Positions 45,976 to 56,534 of a stretch of DNA of 64,000 nt are shown here, in pieces. Source of the DNA: Dysidea avara (lineage: Eukaryota; Porifera; Demospongiae; Dictyoceratida; Dysideidae); NCBI RefSeq assembly GCF_963678975.1, contig NC_089280.1, positions 19,459,863-19,523,862 on the forward strand, in the 5' to 3' direction. The notes under the pieces are model-generated. The model did no database searches, was not told the DNA's origin, and worked only from the letters and a program-made list of their open reading frames with translations. Both the position numbers and the translations under genes were made by a program. How positions within the stretch are numbered: position 1 is the stretch's first letter; each line of letters starts with the position of its first letter.

Positions 45976-46115
45976 CCCCTTTCAGTGCATATCATTAGCA
46001 CCCCGGCGTTTAAATGAGCCCCGGCGTTTATTATGACAGTCCCCTAGCTGTACCCGGCGTATATTTGAGCCCCTGCGTGTATTTGAGCCCGGCTTTAATA
46101 CGGTCATATACGGTA

Positions 46116-46455
46116 CGTACGTGATCATGACTTACATTTTTTACCCAATTGAACTGCATGACATTGAAGTACATGCATCTCCAAAAGCTTATAACAGCTT
46201 ATTATTGAGCAGAGGAGTATAAACTTACTTGTATAGCATTACATATAAAAATATATATATATAATTATGTAATGCTGCCAAGCATTGTGAGTCAGCTAGC
46301 TAGTTGATGAATAACTGGAATGGCTATTTCATGCACCTGTGTCTTGGCACTCCTCTTATAACTGTGAACTAAATGTATGCTACGTAATAACTAATCCAGT
46401 TACATGTCAGATTTCAAGTGATAACTGTTGACAGTCAGAGTAATATACACACACT
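46116..46455. other. Intergenic, no gene seen
   Basis: AT-rich, with a short TA microsatellite near 46250. Confidence 0.4.
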
Positions 46456-47249
46456 TACGGATCCGCCGATTATGCTCATAATTTTACCTATTATGCTATG
46501 CTGCACTGCTCAAAAATTTACCTATTATGCTTAAATTTATGCTCAATACTTACCCATTATGCTCAAATTATGCCCAATTATTTATGCCTCAGTTCTCATG
46601 CTCTGCTAATAATTTCCAATTTATGGATAAATAATAAGTGGCTGAAGCACAAACTTACTTGTCAAAATGCATATCACAGAAAAGATCGATATACTCTAAT
46701 AGAACAGTCAGTTATGTGATTGTTCTATTAGAGTTACTGACTGTTCTATTAGAGTACATCGATCTTTCTGTGATACCTATTTTGATAAGCAAGAATTCAT
46801 ACTATTACACAAATATTCTACCTATTATGCTAGCATTATGCTCAATGCTTTCAGACACCTATTATGCTCATAATTATGCCAGCATAATCGGCGGGTCAGG
46901 GGCGGATCCAGAGTTTGGAAAGAGGGGGGGCACCTTTCTGAAAAACAGTTGAAGACCAAAAAAACTTGCTGAAAACCAGTTGAAGACCAAAAAAAAAAAA
47001 AAAAAAAAAAAAAAAGGTCACAACAATAATAGCTAGTTATACTTACCAACTATATCACGTCTGTTATGTAAAATAAAATCCTATTTATAGCTTCATAGGT
47101 AAGCTACACTGCCTCATGAACATTGTGACTGCTTTATTAGAGTAATTGACTGCTCTATTAGAGTATCTCGATCTTGTATGCAATTTCTTGAAGGGGGGGG
47201 GGCATTTGCCCCAAATGCCCCATCCTGGATCCGCCACTGCGGGTCCCTA
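46456..47249. mobile_element. hAT-like MITE, second copy of the GACCCGCCGATTATGC element, interrupted
   Basis: Left end TACGGATCCGCCGATTATGC (three changes from copy 1) and right end GCGGGTCCCTA, with a perfect 8-bp duplication CACACACT (46448-46455, 47250-47257). The interior is inverted relative to 5650-6078 and has the same central inverted repeat of CTCTAATAGAACAGTCA motifs (46685-46765). Split by 46897-47239. Confidence 0.87.
46897..47239. mobile_element. CAGGGGCGGATCC-type MITE nested in the 46456-47249 element
   Basis: Ends CAGGGGCGGATCCAG and CTGGATCCGCCACTG with 5-bp duplication CGGGT (46892-46896, 47240-47244). The hosting TIR is split cleanly. Nearly the same as 39257-39591, including the A-run and motif pair (47131-47175). 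Confidence 0.9.
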
Positions 47250-47257
47250 CACACACT

Positions 47258-50126
47258 GGCTAATTGAAGTCATTATAGTGTTCACAAGGCCATTTAGGAG
47301 ACATGAAATACACCCCTCAATGGTGGATCCAGGATGGGGCATTTGGGGCAAATCCCGTCCCTCCCTCTCATAGCTGCTTCTTCTGATAGAAATACTATAC
47401 ACCTTGTCACACCAAAACCACTCTGAATATTATCACCAATATTTTATTGCAAACTCACCTGAAACTAAAGTTAAAACAGCTGTCAAACTGCCACCTAGCA
47501 CCTTTGTATACGTACTAAACGGCTCTAAAAAATAATAATCATGTGTTGCTGGTGTTTAAACTTTGTAGAGAGATGAATAATGAGACACATATAAAAAGTA
47601 CATAAATGAGACATATATAAAAAGTTAAAGACTTCACAACCATCTGCAAAGGCCATAATGGCAAAATCAACCTACTAAGGAGTGATTATTGCTGCTTAAA
47701 ATGTACAGCAACTAACAAGAGAACCAACTTCAGCCAGCTCCTGGGTCTGCTCCCACCCCTGTATGATGGTGTTGTCAACATCTGGATTCTGTGCCCCCAG
47801 ACCCTTGCTGCTATAATCACTTACCGTGTCAAACTAGAACCTCCCTTGAGAAATCATGGTCATGGCCTTGTAAACACCACCTTACCAAAAAGCTCAGAAA
47901 GAAGCCTTAGAAGTTAATATACAAGAAGTATCATAGGTCATGGAGATGGAGAACAACATAATAAATTTAGGCTTGTGTGACATTTCACCACTAAATATAT
48001 TTTCAAAGCACATAATTGAGGTATATGGGTGTATATTTCAGAAATATATTATAGTCAAAAAGAATGCAGATGTAGTTGACAGCTGATTACAAATAATTGC
48101 TGCATGATGAATAGCTAGTTACATGCAATTTTATTGCAACTTCTGGCAAACAATTTCTCATGTGTATTTGTCTAAAAATTATAGCTATAAATGAAATCTA
48201 CACAAACTATAGTGTAACTACTCCAATACAACATACATTAGCTCTAATAGAACATTCACTGGTTGCACGCCTATATGACTAGACTCCACTGATTAGAAAT
48301 AACAGCTACATCAAACTGTTACAACTATACATGTACAATGGAGCATACTAGCTATTTCAGCTTTTCTCAGCCATTTCTACTTATCCCGGCAATGATATGT
48401 ATCACCATGCACTGAGTCTGAATAGAAATCTGTATGCACGTGTAGTGACATTTCCAAGTTTTTAATGTGGTTTTTATATTTTAAATTGAATTATATGATT
48501 CAAAAAGTGTTAGTTGGTTTAATTGGTTACAGTTATCAGCTTCAGTATAATATGTAGCTACCAACTCAGCCATTTAGCAAACTGTAGTCTTTTGGTAAGC
48601 TATAGCATATTCACCCACTTGAATGTAAAATTTGTATCAGTTACTTTCTCAGTGATTTGACCCCATCGCCATGCATGCTGTGGGTTATGGTGCAGGCATA
48701 TGTAGCTAGCTATAGATCAGTCTTCATAACCCGGCAGATCTAGAAATAAGATGACTATCACAACAACAAATTCAGAAAGCCCATATAGTTGCACTTTGCT
48801 AAGGATTGCCAATGGACTAGCTAATAGCTACTAGTACCGGTATACCCTTCACTGAATTCTGCTTTTAATTGGTGTTAAGGTTATAATAACAAAGTGGCAC
48901 AGGCTAACAAGGTGTTGCTAGTCTAAGGAGCATGCATACTAATAATTGTACGTTCAACACCACTACTACTGTACTTAGCTATACATATGTTTCTGCCTCA
49001 CAGATTTAGCTGATTAGAGCATGGCTAAGAGGAGATGATGCATTATGGTATATAACTAGCTATATCTAAATGCTTGGTAGCTACTAATGAAAAGAGTATC
49101 ATGCATGATAGCTACTTAATGCATATTGCAATCAGTCTTGATCTAATGGAAAAGTAAAATTTAATGATATAAACTGACATTCTATTATTTTCCACTGAAA
49201 AGCTGCTAAAAACACTCTCAGATTCACCTTTAGAGGGCCTAATTTTCAAACATTTCCTGGGGGGGGGAGGGGGACCCCCTAGGTTGCACACTAATGTAGT
49301 CATTCTTCCAAATAGCTAATTTGACCATGGATACTACATGAATCTTATAGGGCCTTGTGGGAAGGCTTGGTATCTTCTAATGTCTGGCTCGGTAGCTACC
49401 TATGTCACAGTCCAGCTTAGCCACCCCCCCCCCCCCCTTTCAAAAAATCATAGATCCGCCCCTGCTATCATAATTCATTGCACAATATCTGAAATAATAC
49501 GTACAGCATCAAAGATTTGGAGAAGATCTACTACTTCTAAGCATGATCATGAAGAGTTGGTCTACAACTTTAGGCAAACCCCACCAATTTTACTTGTCAA
49601 AATTGCACTTTCTCACAAATGTGATTAGTGCGTTACCATATTGGTGCCAACTCCTCCAATTAGTTGCAAGAAGTAAGTTCAGTAAATGGGACAAATTTTG
49701 TGTGAACAAGGTACCTTTCTGCAAATCCGATGACATATATAGTGTACAGAAATTTTCATGCATGTATCAAAAGATCATATATAATATCTGTAAAAAAAAA
49801 ACATTTCCCCTCCCTGAAATAGCTATAGTAATTCATTGTTTGTTAGTCTTTCTTCTACTCAAATTCAATGACCCCAACATGTACATAAGTGAGCTTCTTC
49901 AGCCAGCATATGATATCATATAGTGGTGATTTGATATGGAAATATTATGGATACAGTTAGGGGGGAACGTGCCTCCAAACCAAAGAACAATCACTGCATG
50001 CAATATTGTAAGATTACCCAAACCATTAATGTGCCGTGCAAAATTTTGCTACACATCCTTGGAGTAATAATATAATGAACTGAATCATTTCTCCTTAAAT
50101 CACAAAAATAGTTATACTATAGAATG
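47258..50126. other. Long intergenic region, no gene seen
   Basis: 47480-47665 is homologous, in inverted orientation, to 52360-52480 (shared TTGCCATTATGGCCTTT, AGATGGTTGTG, AAGGTGCT-GGTG). 49257-49275 and 49424-49438 are G and C homopolymer-rich. AGATCCGCCCCTG at 49452-49464 looks like a solo end of the CGGATC-type MITEs. No exon is convincing. Confidence 0.4.
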
Positions 50127-52007
50127 TCATAGCCACAATGATGTTAGATGAGCATCACGGAGGTAATCATCAAAATGTTCAATCGCTAACTCGTTGTTTT
50201 GTACCATTTTAAAAGTGCCTACATTAAACAGTTTTCGATAAGGGTATTTCTTTTTCATTTTGCTTTTAAACTTCTTTAACTTGACCTTCAAGCCTCGCTC
50301 ATTGCATACGGATGTGGTTGTTACAACTACCAAGGTTAGCAATTGGTGAGAATTTTCAATGAGGCTGGTAATTCCCTTAATGGTCACTGAGTTTACGAAT
50401 ATGGCTACTCGTACTAATTCACCATGAGCAGATACTGTCTCTAAGAAGATGTCAGGAATATCGGTATCATCCGACACAATTGATAGTTGCTGTAAGTTCG
50501 AGTTACATGCTGATGTGAGCCACAGGCTGTCACAACAACGACAAGATAAATGTGTAAGCTTCTCACAATCAGCAATAATATCCTGTACACTGTGTGGATC
50601 ATCGCAATCCAATATGCAGTGCCTCAATGATGGAAATTTTGACAAAAACACCCAAACCCATCTCTGATCAAGCTCACCTCGAAGACATTCCATACACGGA
50701 CTACGTGTAAAAATTTCTAATCCATGTAAGCTAGTAAACTTTGAAAACAGGGTGCAAATGGTGTGTACATCTAGCAGTATGTTTGTTATTACACCAGTTC
50801 CAAAAAGGCAAACCTCTACAGCTAGAAAAGTGAGTTTCTTCATATCACACAATATATCCCATAATAGAATATGATCCTCAACTTCATCCAATGAAATGTA
50901 GAGTAAGTTCAGTCCACGTATATCACTGCAATTCTGAGCAATCTTATTTAGACCTTTCAGACTTCTTAAACATTCACTGTTACCAATAAGATTAAGATGC
51001 TGAAGATTAGGACATGCAATAGCCAGTTGTTCCAAGTGTCCAGAATGAAGAAACGTACACAGTGAAAAGTCAAAATCTGTCACAAAATTGAGACTTGTTA
51101 CATCACGGTTTGATATGTCATTTAGCACAACATGGTTAAATTCCTCTGCTACTACAATTTCAGCTTTGAAAGTAGTTTTATTATTATAAATCGAGTCAGT
51201 CAATAACACAATATCTCTCTCAAAACCCAACACTCCAAAGTTACTCACTTTCACAAATGGCAGGGTAGCTGTTTGTCCAAATTCTAACTGAACGATTGGA
51301 AACACTGGAGAAAGATTCAGTACTGATCTAAATTTATCATACAACTTCAAACATGCAATGTGGCTTACTGATATGGTGGAGTTCCATTGCATCCAAGACT
51401 CTATAAAACTTTTTCGCAACTGATCAACAAATTCATGGACCACAATTTTCAAGTTACATGGTACAAACCCTTTTGCTACCCATTCTTGCACACATGACAC
51501 AGAAAATGTTTGGATTTGCAGCCTTGGGACCACCTTTATATGTACTGTGAGTTCGCTTAACTTGCTTATCTGCAGTAACGGTTTGATGTCAGTACTTAAC
51601 TGAACTTCCAACTTTTCCAAATATTCCATTGACTGTGCAGCAATTCCAAGTTGTTTAGAATCTAGCTTAGTTCCTGGCGCTAGACTGAGTTGTGAAACGT
51701 TGTTACAATAATTAATCATTTTGATTAGTGCTGAGGCTTTCACGTGATCAGGGAAGACCAAATGCTTGATGTACTCGCCACAATCTTTCAACACACTCAT
51801 TACAGAACGTTCTTCTCTTCGGTGATAAAATGGCCATACAAACTCTCTCCATAGTGACGGTGTTTCGCTCACAACTCGTAGTCTCGGTGAAACATATCGT
51901 AACTTCACTTTATCACGAACCGTTGGTAAAAAAGATATGATATATACTAACAGCTCCACAGGAAGACTTAAAAAGTGAATAGATTCCTCGTCACCAGGAT
52001 TTTCCAT
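50127..52007 (-). CDS. F-box/leucine-rich-repeat protein 1
   Basis: 626 residues, no intron, ATG at 52007 (the frame extends upstream only to non-ATG codons; the start matches the paralog at 55853). The F-box covers residues about 13-60: LSLPVELLVYIISFLP ... VKLRYVSPRLRVVSETPSLWREFVWP. The rest is leucine-rich with irregular LRR units (LEQLAIACPNLQHLNLIGN, GLNKIAQNCSDIRGLNL, LRHCILDC, LTHLSCRCC). F-box proteins bind Skp1 in SCF ubiquitin ligases and LRRs pick the substrate; the target is unknown. It is a tandem paralog of 53961-55853 in the same orientation. Confidence 0.9.
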   Translation of the reverse strand: MENPGDEESIHFLSLPVELLVYIISFLPTVRDKVKLRYVSPRLRVVSETPSLWREFVWPFYHRREERSVMSVLKDCGEYIKHLVFPDHVKASALIKMINYCNNVSQLSLAPGTKLDSKQLGIAAQSMEYLEKLEVQLSTDIKPLLQISKLSELTVHIKVVPRLQIQTFSVSCVQEWVAKGFVPCNLKIVVHEFVDQLRKSFIESWMQWNSTISVSHIACLKLYDKFRSVLNLSPVFPIVQLEFGQTATLPFVKVSNFGVLGFERDIVLLTDSIYNNKTTFKAEIVVAEEFNHVVLNDISNRDVTSLNFVTDFDFSLCTFLHSGHLEQLAIACPNLQHLNLIGNSECLRSLKGLNKIAQNCSDIRGLNLLYISLDEVEDHILLWDILCDMKKLTFLAVEVCLFGTGVITNILLDVHTICTLFSKFTSLHGLEIFTRSPCMECLRGELDQRWVWVFLSKFPSLRHCILDCDDPHSVQDIIADCEKLTHLSCRCCDSLWLTSACNSNLQQLSIVSDDTDIPDIFLETVSAHGELVRVAIFVNSVTIKGITSLIENSHQLLTLVVVTTTSVCNERGLKVKLKKFKSKMKKKYPYRKLFNVGTFKMVQNNELAIEHFDDYLRDAHLTSLWL

Positions 52008-53960
52008 TACTGGACTACGCTGCGAAGGAAACTGCCTCCAAAAACAAAACAAACTATCACGTGACTCGAAGTGTCAAGTGTCACAGTCCTGTTTTTCCAG
52101 TTTTTGTTGTTGCAGTTTTTTTCACCCAGAAAGACTCCCTGGAAAAAAAAACAGTCAAACAAGTTAGCATGTTTTGGAAAAATAGTGCTCAAAATTCTCG
52201 GCCACAATTGCAACCTATTATGCTCAAAATTTATGCTTTGTGGAGCCATAATGGAAAACACTACTAATCATCTGAATAAAACAAAACCCACAATTAAAAC
52301 TTTTGTAACTGGACCCACAATTGAAACCTGTTTTTTTGAAGAACTCTTGAGGAAAAGTCTCACTGTAGATTTTTGCCATTATGGCCTTTACAGATGGTTG
52401 TGTAGTTTAAAACAACACAATAATTATTTTTAGAGACGCTTAGTATGCACGAAGGTGCTGGGTGATAGCAAGGGGGTGACTCACTGTAGGTAGACCTGCG
52501 ACCGTAGTCAGAATCTTGATCAGCTGAAATTTGGATACTATATACATATGTTTGGATCACTGCAGTATAGTTACTCATGACAAAATTAAGATTTTGCTGC
52601 AGGCCACCATCTCCAACCAAATTGACAAACTTGAAGAGGCAGAGAAAAGGCTGCAACATTTAATTGAAGAAGCTAAACCTCACTACACAATTATTCCTTT
52701 CAACTACTACTGACTCAAGATCTGTTTAATGCCTAAACCTTTTCTCTGTATTTACAACATGCAATGTTAATGTTGACACCTTACTGAATATAGACTGCAA
52801 CTCCAACACTACCTTAAATCCCTCTACAAGATAATTGTGTATGAGGGACTCTGCAATGCAAATAAAGCTGCAGGTACAGTATTATGATTTCAACCCCAAA
52901 CTTCTTCATTACAACCTAGCTATATTAATGACATACTTCACAAAGCAGCTAACGGGCAACAATGCTTCTAATTTTATACATGTATACAGCTTACAAGCCA
53001 TATAAAGTTAATCATTAAGGGAGCACAATTTATATAAACATAAGATGGGACCTGGAGTATATAAATAGCATGTATATAAATTATAGCATAATAGATTGGT
53101 ATGTATTATATATCCCAGGGGTGCATATCCAGCAAGGTGGTTTCCAGTTTTCATTGGTAGTGCTGGTGAGTTATATGTACAGAATGATGTAGGACACAGC
53201 TGCCAACAGGTTTTAAACATTAAAAATGTTCACATTTTCATGGATTTTACAAGCTGCTTCCCTTTAAGTCCTAAATACTATTTATGTTTATGCATATGGT
53301 TGCCATGTATTGTAGTCTAAGAACATATCCAAATTGCATCTTCCTTGCGTTACGTAGTCCACTAGCCACCTATACATATAATTTAAGTTATATACCTTAT
53401 AGTTAGCTACCCTGAAAAAAAAGCGAAAGGTGTGTAATAGAGAATAGCTAAATCTTTTTTATTTGAGAACACAAAAAGTTTCATCTTTGTAAACCATGTA
53501 CATGTATATGAGGCAAGAACATGCACACAATTAAATTTTACACGTAAAAATGCCAATACACACATGTGTATGCAACACAACTGATGTTTAAAGCCATAAT
53601 TGGTTATTATACTAATATCTGTAAAGAGAATTGGACTAGAACTCTCTTATGGAAAGGAGACTGATACACAATTTCAGTTTACTGGTGTAGCAGTGTCAAA
53701 TAGGTGTTTCTGGAACATGCAGCGATGTCTCACTACATCTGAAGCAGGAAAGTAAATGTTGATCAAACAAGCCAGTTTACAGTGTCAAGTGTCATATCTA
53801 AAACATTTATGGCATGTATATATATATTATTTGCTTTTAATAATATTATATGATGTACATTTAAGCAATTATGCAAATGATTTACAATTATAATTATGAA
53901 CTGGTTCTCTTACTGCATGTGCTTACAATGACAACACACATGCAGTTAGAGCATTGATTG
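52008..53960. other. Spacer between F-box paralogs
   Basis: Apart from the putative plus-strand exon at 52601-52713 and the 52360-52480 repeat, no gene is seen. 53400-53960 is AT-rich and featureless. Confidence 0.4.
52601..52713 (+). CDS. Possible terminal coding exon (coiled-coil), gene unknown
   Basis: After a TTTTGCTGCAG acceptor the frame reads ATISNQIDKLEEAEKRLQ, then HLIEEAKPHYTIIPFNYY and TGA at 52711-52713. The helical heptad pattern and the clean acceptor look like the last exon of a protein gene or of a transposon-captured exon. The neighbouring 52360-52480 repeat supports the latter. No upstream exon was found. Confidence 0.35.
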
Positions 53961-55853
53961 TCATGTCCACAATGATGACAGAACAGAATTAAGGAGATAA
54001 TCACCAAAATGGTGAAGAATCAACTTGTTATTCTGTACAATTTTAAAAGTACCAACAGAATACAGTTTTCGACAAGGAAAAGTTTCCTTTATTCTGTTTT
54101 TAAACTTCTTCAAGTTGACTTTTGAGCCTCGTTTATTGCATATGGACTGGTGTGTAAAAACTACCATGGTCAGCAATTCAGGAGAGTTTCTAATGAGACT
54201 GGTAATTCCTTTAGTGGACACTGAGTTCACGGATATGGCTACATGTACTAACCCACAATGTGCAGATACGGTCTCCAAGAAAATGTCAGGAATATCGGTA
54301 TTGTCTGACAAAACTGATAATTGCTGCAAGTTAGAGTTGCACGCTGATGAGAGTGACAACTGTCCAACACATTGACAAGATAAATGTGTGAGCTCCTTAC
54401 AACCATTGATGATGTCCTGCATACTGTCTGAATCATCAGTACAGAATTTGCAGTGTTGCAATGATGGAAAATATGACAAAAACAACCATACCCATTTCAG
54501 TTGAGGCTTGCACTCAAAACACGCAACACAAAGACCAAAACTGTATCGGATCTCTATACCCTGCAAGTTAGAAAACTGCCAAACCAGGCTGAAAAAGTTG
54601 TCCATGTAACGCATTTCATTTGGTATAGAGATCCCAAAAAGACAAACATCCAAAGCTAGATAGGTTAGTTTCTTCATATCATTTAGCATATCCCACAGTT
54701 GAATGTGACTTTCTACTTCTCCTAAAGAAATACACAGCAAGTTTAGCCCATGTAAATTGCTACAGCACTGAGCAATCTTACTCAGACCTTTCAGACTACA
54801 TAAACATTCCCAATTACCACCTAGATTAAGACGTTTAAGATTGGGACATGCAACAGCCAGTTGTTCCAAGTGTCTGGATTGAAGGAACTTGCAGAAGGAA
54901 AAATCAAAATCAGTTACAAAACCAAGATCTATAACAACACTAATCAGGTTACATTTAAGAACATGGTCGAAGTCATTGGGTACAACTTTGGCTTTATAAG
55001 CTGCTTTACCATTATGAACAGAGTTAGACAACAAAACAAGATCTCTCTGTAGAACAAAGAGTCCAAAGCTACTTGCTTTTACAAGTGGCAGGGTAGCCAT
55101 TTCACTAAACTCCAGCTGGAGATTTGGAAACACCAGAGAATGATTTAGTGTCGATCTAAAATTACTAAACAACTTCAAACGTGAACTATGATTTATTGCT
55201 ATGGTGGAATTCCACTGCTTCCAAGACTTTAAAAAACTTTTTCGTAACTGATCGACAAACGTGCGCGTCACAATATTTAAGTTACGTGGTACAAAATCAT
55301 TTGTTACCCATTTTTGCACGCAAGACATACAAAATACATGTGGTAGGGTTTGCTGCCTTGGTGACACCTTTATGTGTACTGTGAGTTCTCTCAACCTACC
55401 AATCTGAAGTAATGGCTTGATGTCACTGCTTAACTGAACTTCCAATGTCTCCAACTTTCCCATTGACTGTAGAGCAATTCCAAGTTGCTTAGGATCTAGC
55501 TTAGTTCCGGGTGGCGGTAGACTAAGTTCTGTAACGTTGTCACAAAAGCTCAACATTTTGATTAGTGTCGATGCTATCACGTGATCTGGGAAAACCAATT
55601 GCTTGATGTACTCACCACAATCCTTCAACACACTCATTACAGAGTGTTCCTCTCTTCGGTCATAAAGTGGCCATAGAAATTGTCTCCATAGTGATGGTGT
55701 TTCGCCCACAACTCGTAGTCTCCATGATACGTTTCGCAACTTCACTTTATCACGAATCGGTAAAAATGATATAATATAAACTAAAAGTTCCACAGGAAGA
55801 CTTAAAATCTCCACAGATTCTTCGTTACACCTGGGCTTTCCATCACTGGACAT
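53961..55853 (-). CDS. F-box/leucine-rich-repeat protein 2
   Basis: 630 residues, no intron, ATG at 55853 (upstream codons in frame are non-ATG). The F-box is at residues about 17-62 (ILSLPVELLVYIISFLP, then RDKVKLRNVSWRLRVVGETP). LRR-like units follow (LEQLAVACPNLKRLNLGGN, GLSKIAQCCSNLHGLNL, LTHLSCQC). Collinear with the 50127 gene along its whole length, with long identical phrases such as SACNSNLQQLSV/I and DIPDIFLETVSAH. A presumed substrate receptor of an SCF E3 ligase; the substrate is unknown. Confidence 0.9.
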   Translation of the reverse strand: MSSDGKPRCNEESVEILSLPVELLVYIISFLPIRDKVKLRNVSWRLRVVGETPSLWRQFLWPLYDRREEHSVMSVLKDCGEYIKQLVFPDHVIASTLIKMLSFCDNVTELSLPPPGTKLDPKQLGIALQSMGKLETLEVQLSSDIKPLLQIGRLRELTVHIKVSPRQQTLPHVFCMSCVQKWVTNDFVPRNLNIVTRTFVDQLRKSFLKSWKQWNSTIAINHSSRLKLFSNFRSTLNHSLVFPNLQLEFSEMATLPLVKASSFGLFVLQRDLVLLSNSVHNGKAAYKAKVVPNDFDHVLKCNLISVVIDLGFVTDFDFSFCKFLQSRHLEQLAVACPNLKRLNLGGNWECLCSLKGLSKIAQCCSNLHGLNLLCISLGEVESHIQLWDMLNDMKKLTYLALDVCLFGISIPNEMRYMDNFFSLVWQFSNLQGIEIRYSFGLCVACFECKPQLKWVWLFLSYFPSLQHCKFCTDDSDSMQDIINGCKELTHLSCQCVGQLSLSSACNSNLQQLSVLSDNTDIPDIFLETVSAHCGLVHVAISVNSVSTKGITSLIRNSPELLTMVVFTHQSICNKRGSKVNLKKFKNRIKETFPCRKLYSVGTFKIVQNNKLILHHFGDYLLNSVLSSLWT

Positions 55854-56007
55854 GGCACTGTCAACACGGTGAATCACGTGACCAATTAATCAGCATCTTT
55901 GTAATTAAATTCCAACGAACTAGTTATAGCTCGTTGGGGCCGGGTGTATGCATTCAATGAACGGCTGATCTACTGGACTGGATATACTGTCATGGATTAT
56001 TCTTCAC

Positions 56008-56526
56008 CAGTGTTGGGCAAGTTACTTTTTAAAATGTAACTAGTTATATATTACATATTACTTGCAACTGAACTATCAGTTTAGTTACAGTTACATATTA
56101 CCCATAAAATAAAGTAACTATAATAATATTACATATTATATTACTTTGTGTCCACAGCCTTAAGCTGTCACGTGTGAAACTACCACCTTATCACGTGACA
56201 TGATTGCGTTGTTGGACAATGTGCAAATCTTGATTATAAGTATATAAGAAGCTGGTGAATAAGCTTCATTCAGTAGGCTTCGTTACTTCGTTGTGGCTAG
56301 GCGTTACTCAGAGGATAACTAACGAGATTAGTAACTTCGTTACTTGGAATAATATTAGACTCGTTACAGTAACTATATTACTTAGGTAACGCGTTACATT
56401 TGTAAGTAAAGTAACTTGAGTTATATTACCTGTTTTTATAGCGTATTTCGTTATATTACTTAGGTACCACAAAAGTAATAATATTACGTAACGCGTTACA
56501 TAAGTAATGCGTTACTCCCAACACTG
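56008..56526. mobile_element. hAT-like MITE, CAGTGTTGGG ends, intact
   Basis: Ends CAGTGTTGGGCAAGTTAC and GTTACTCCCAACACTG with a perfect 8-bp duplication TTCTTCAC (56000-56007, 56527-56534). Many GTAACGCGTTAC-type palindromes inside; no coding. Reference for the split copy at 30017/37367. Confidence 0.9.
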
Positions 56527-56534
56527 TTCTTCAC

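Larger units (their letters stand above)
39989..46115. mobile_element. Mariner-type MITE, interrupted copy hosting LINE and hAT-like element
   Basis: Same element as 26796-27280: pieces 39989-40036, about 44591-44896 and 45976-46115 join to give that sequence with one difference noticed. The insertion points are therefore exact: the LINE split ATCAATC/ATTTTTGAC, and the hAT-like element split CCCCTTTC. Ends TACCGTATATGACCG and CGGTCATATACGGTA. Confidence 0.87.

Noticed and set aside
49445-49464. Complete CGGATC-type MITE
   Set aside because: Only one end (AGATCCGCCCCTG) is visible; no matching left end or duplication was found.
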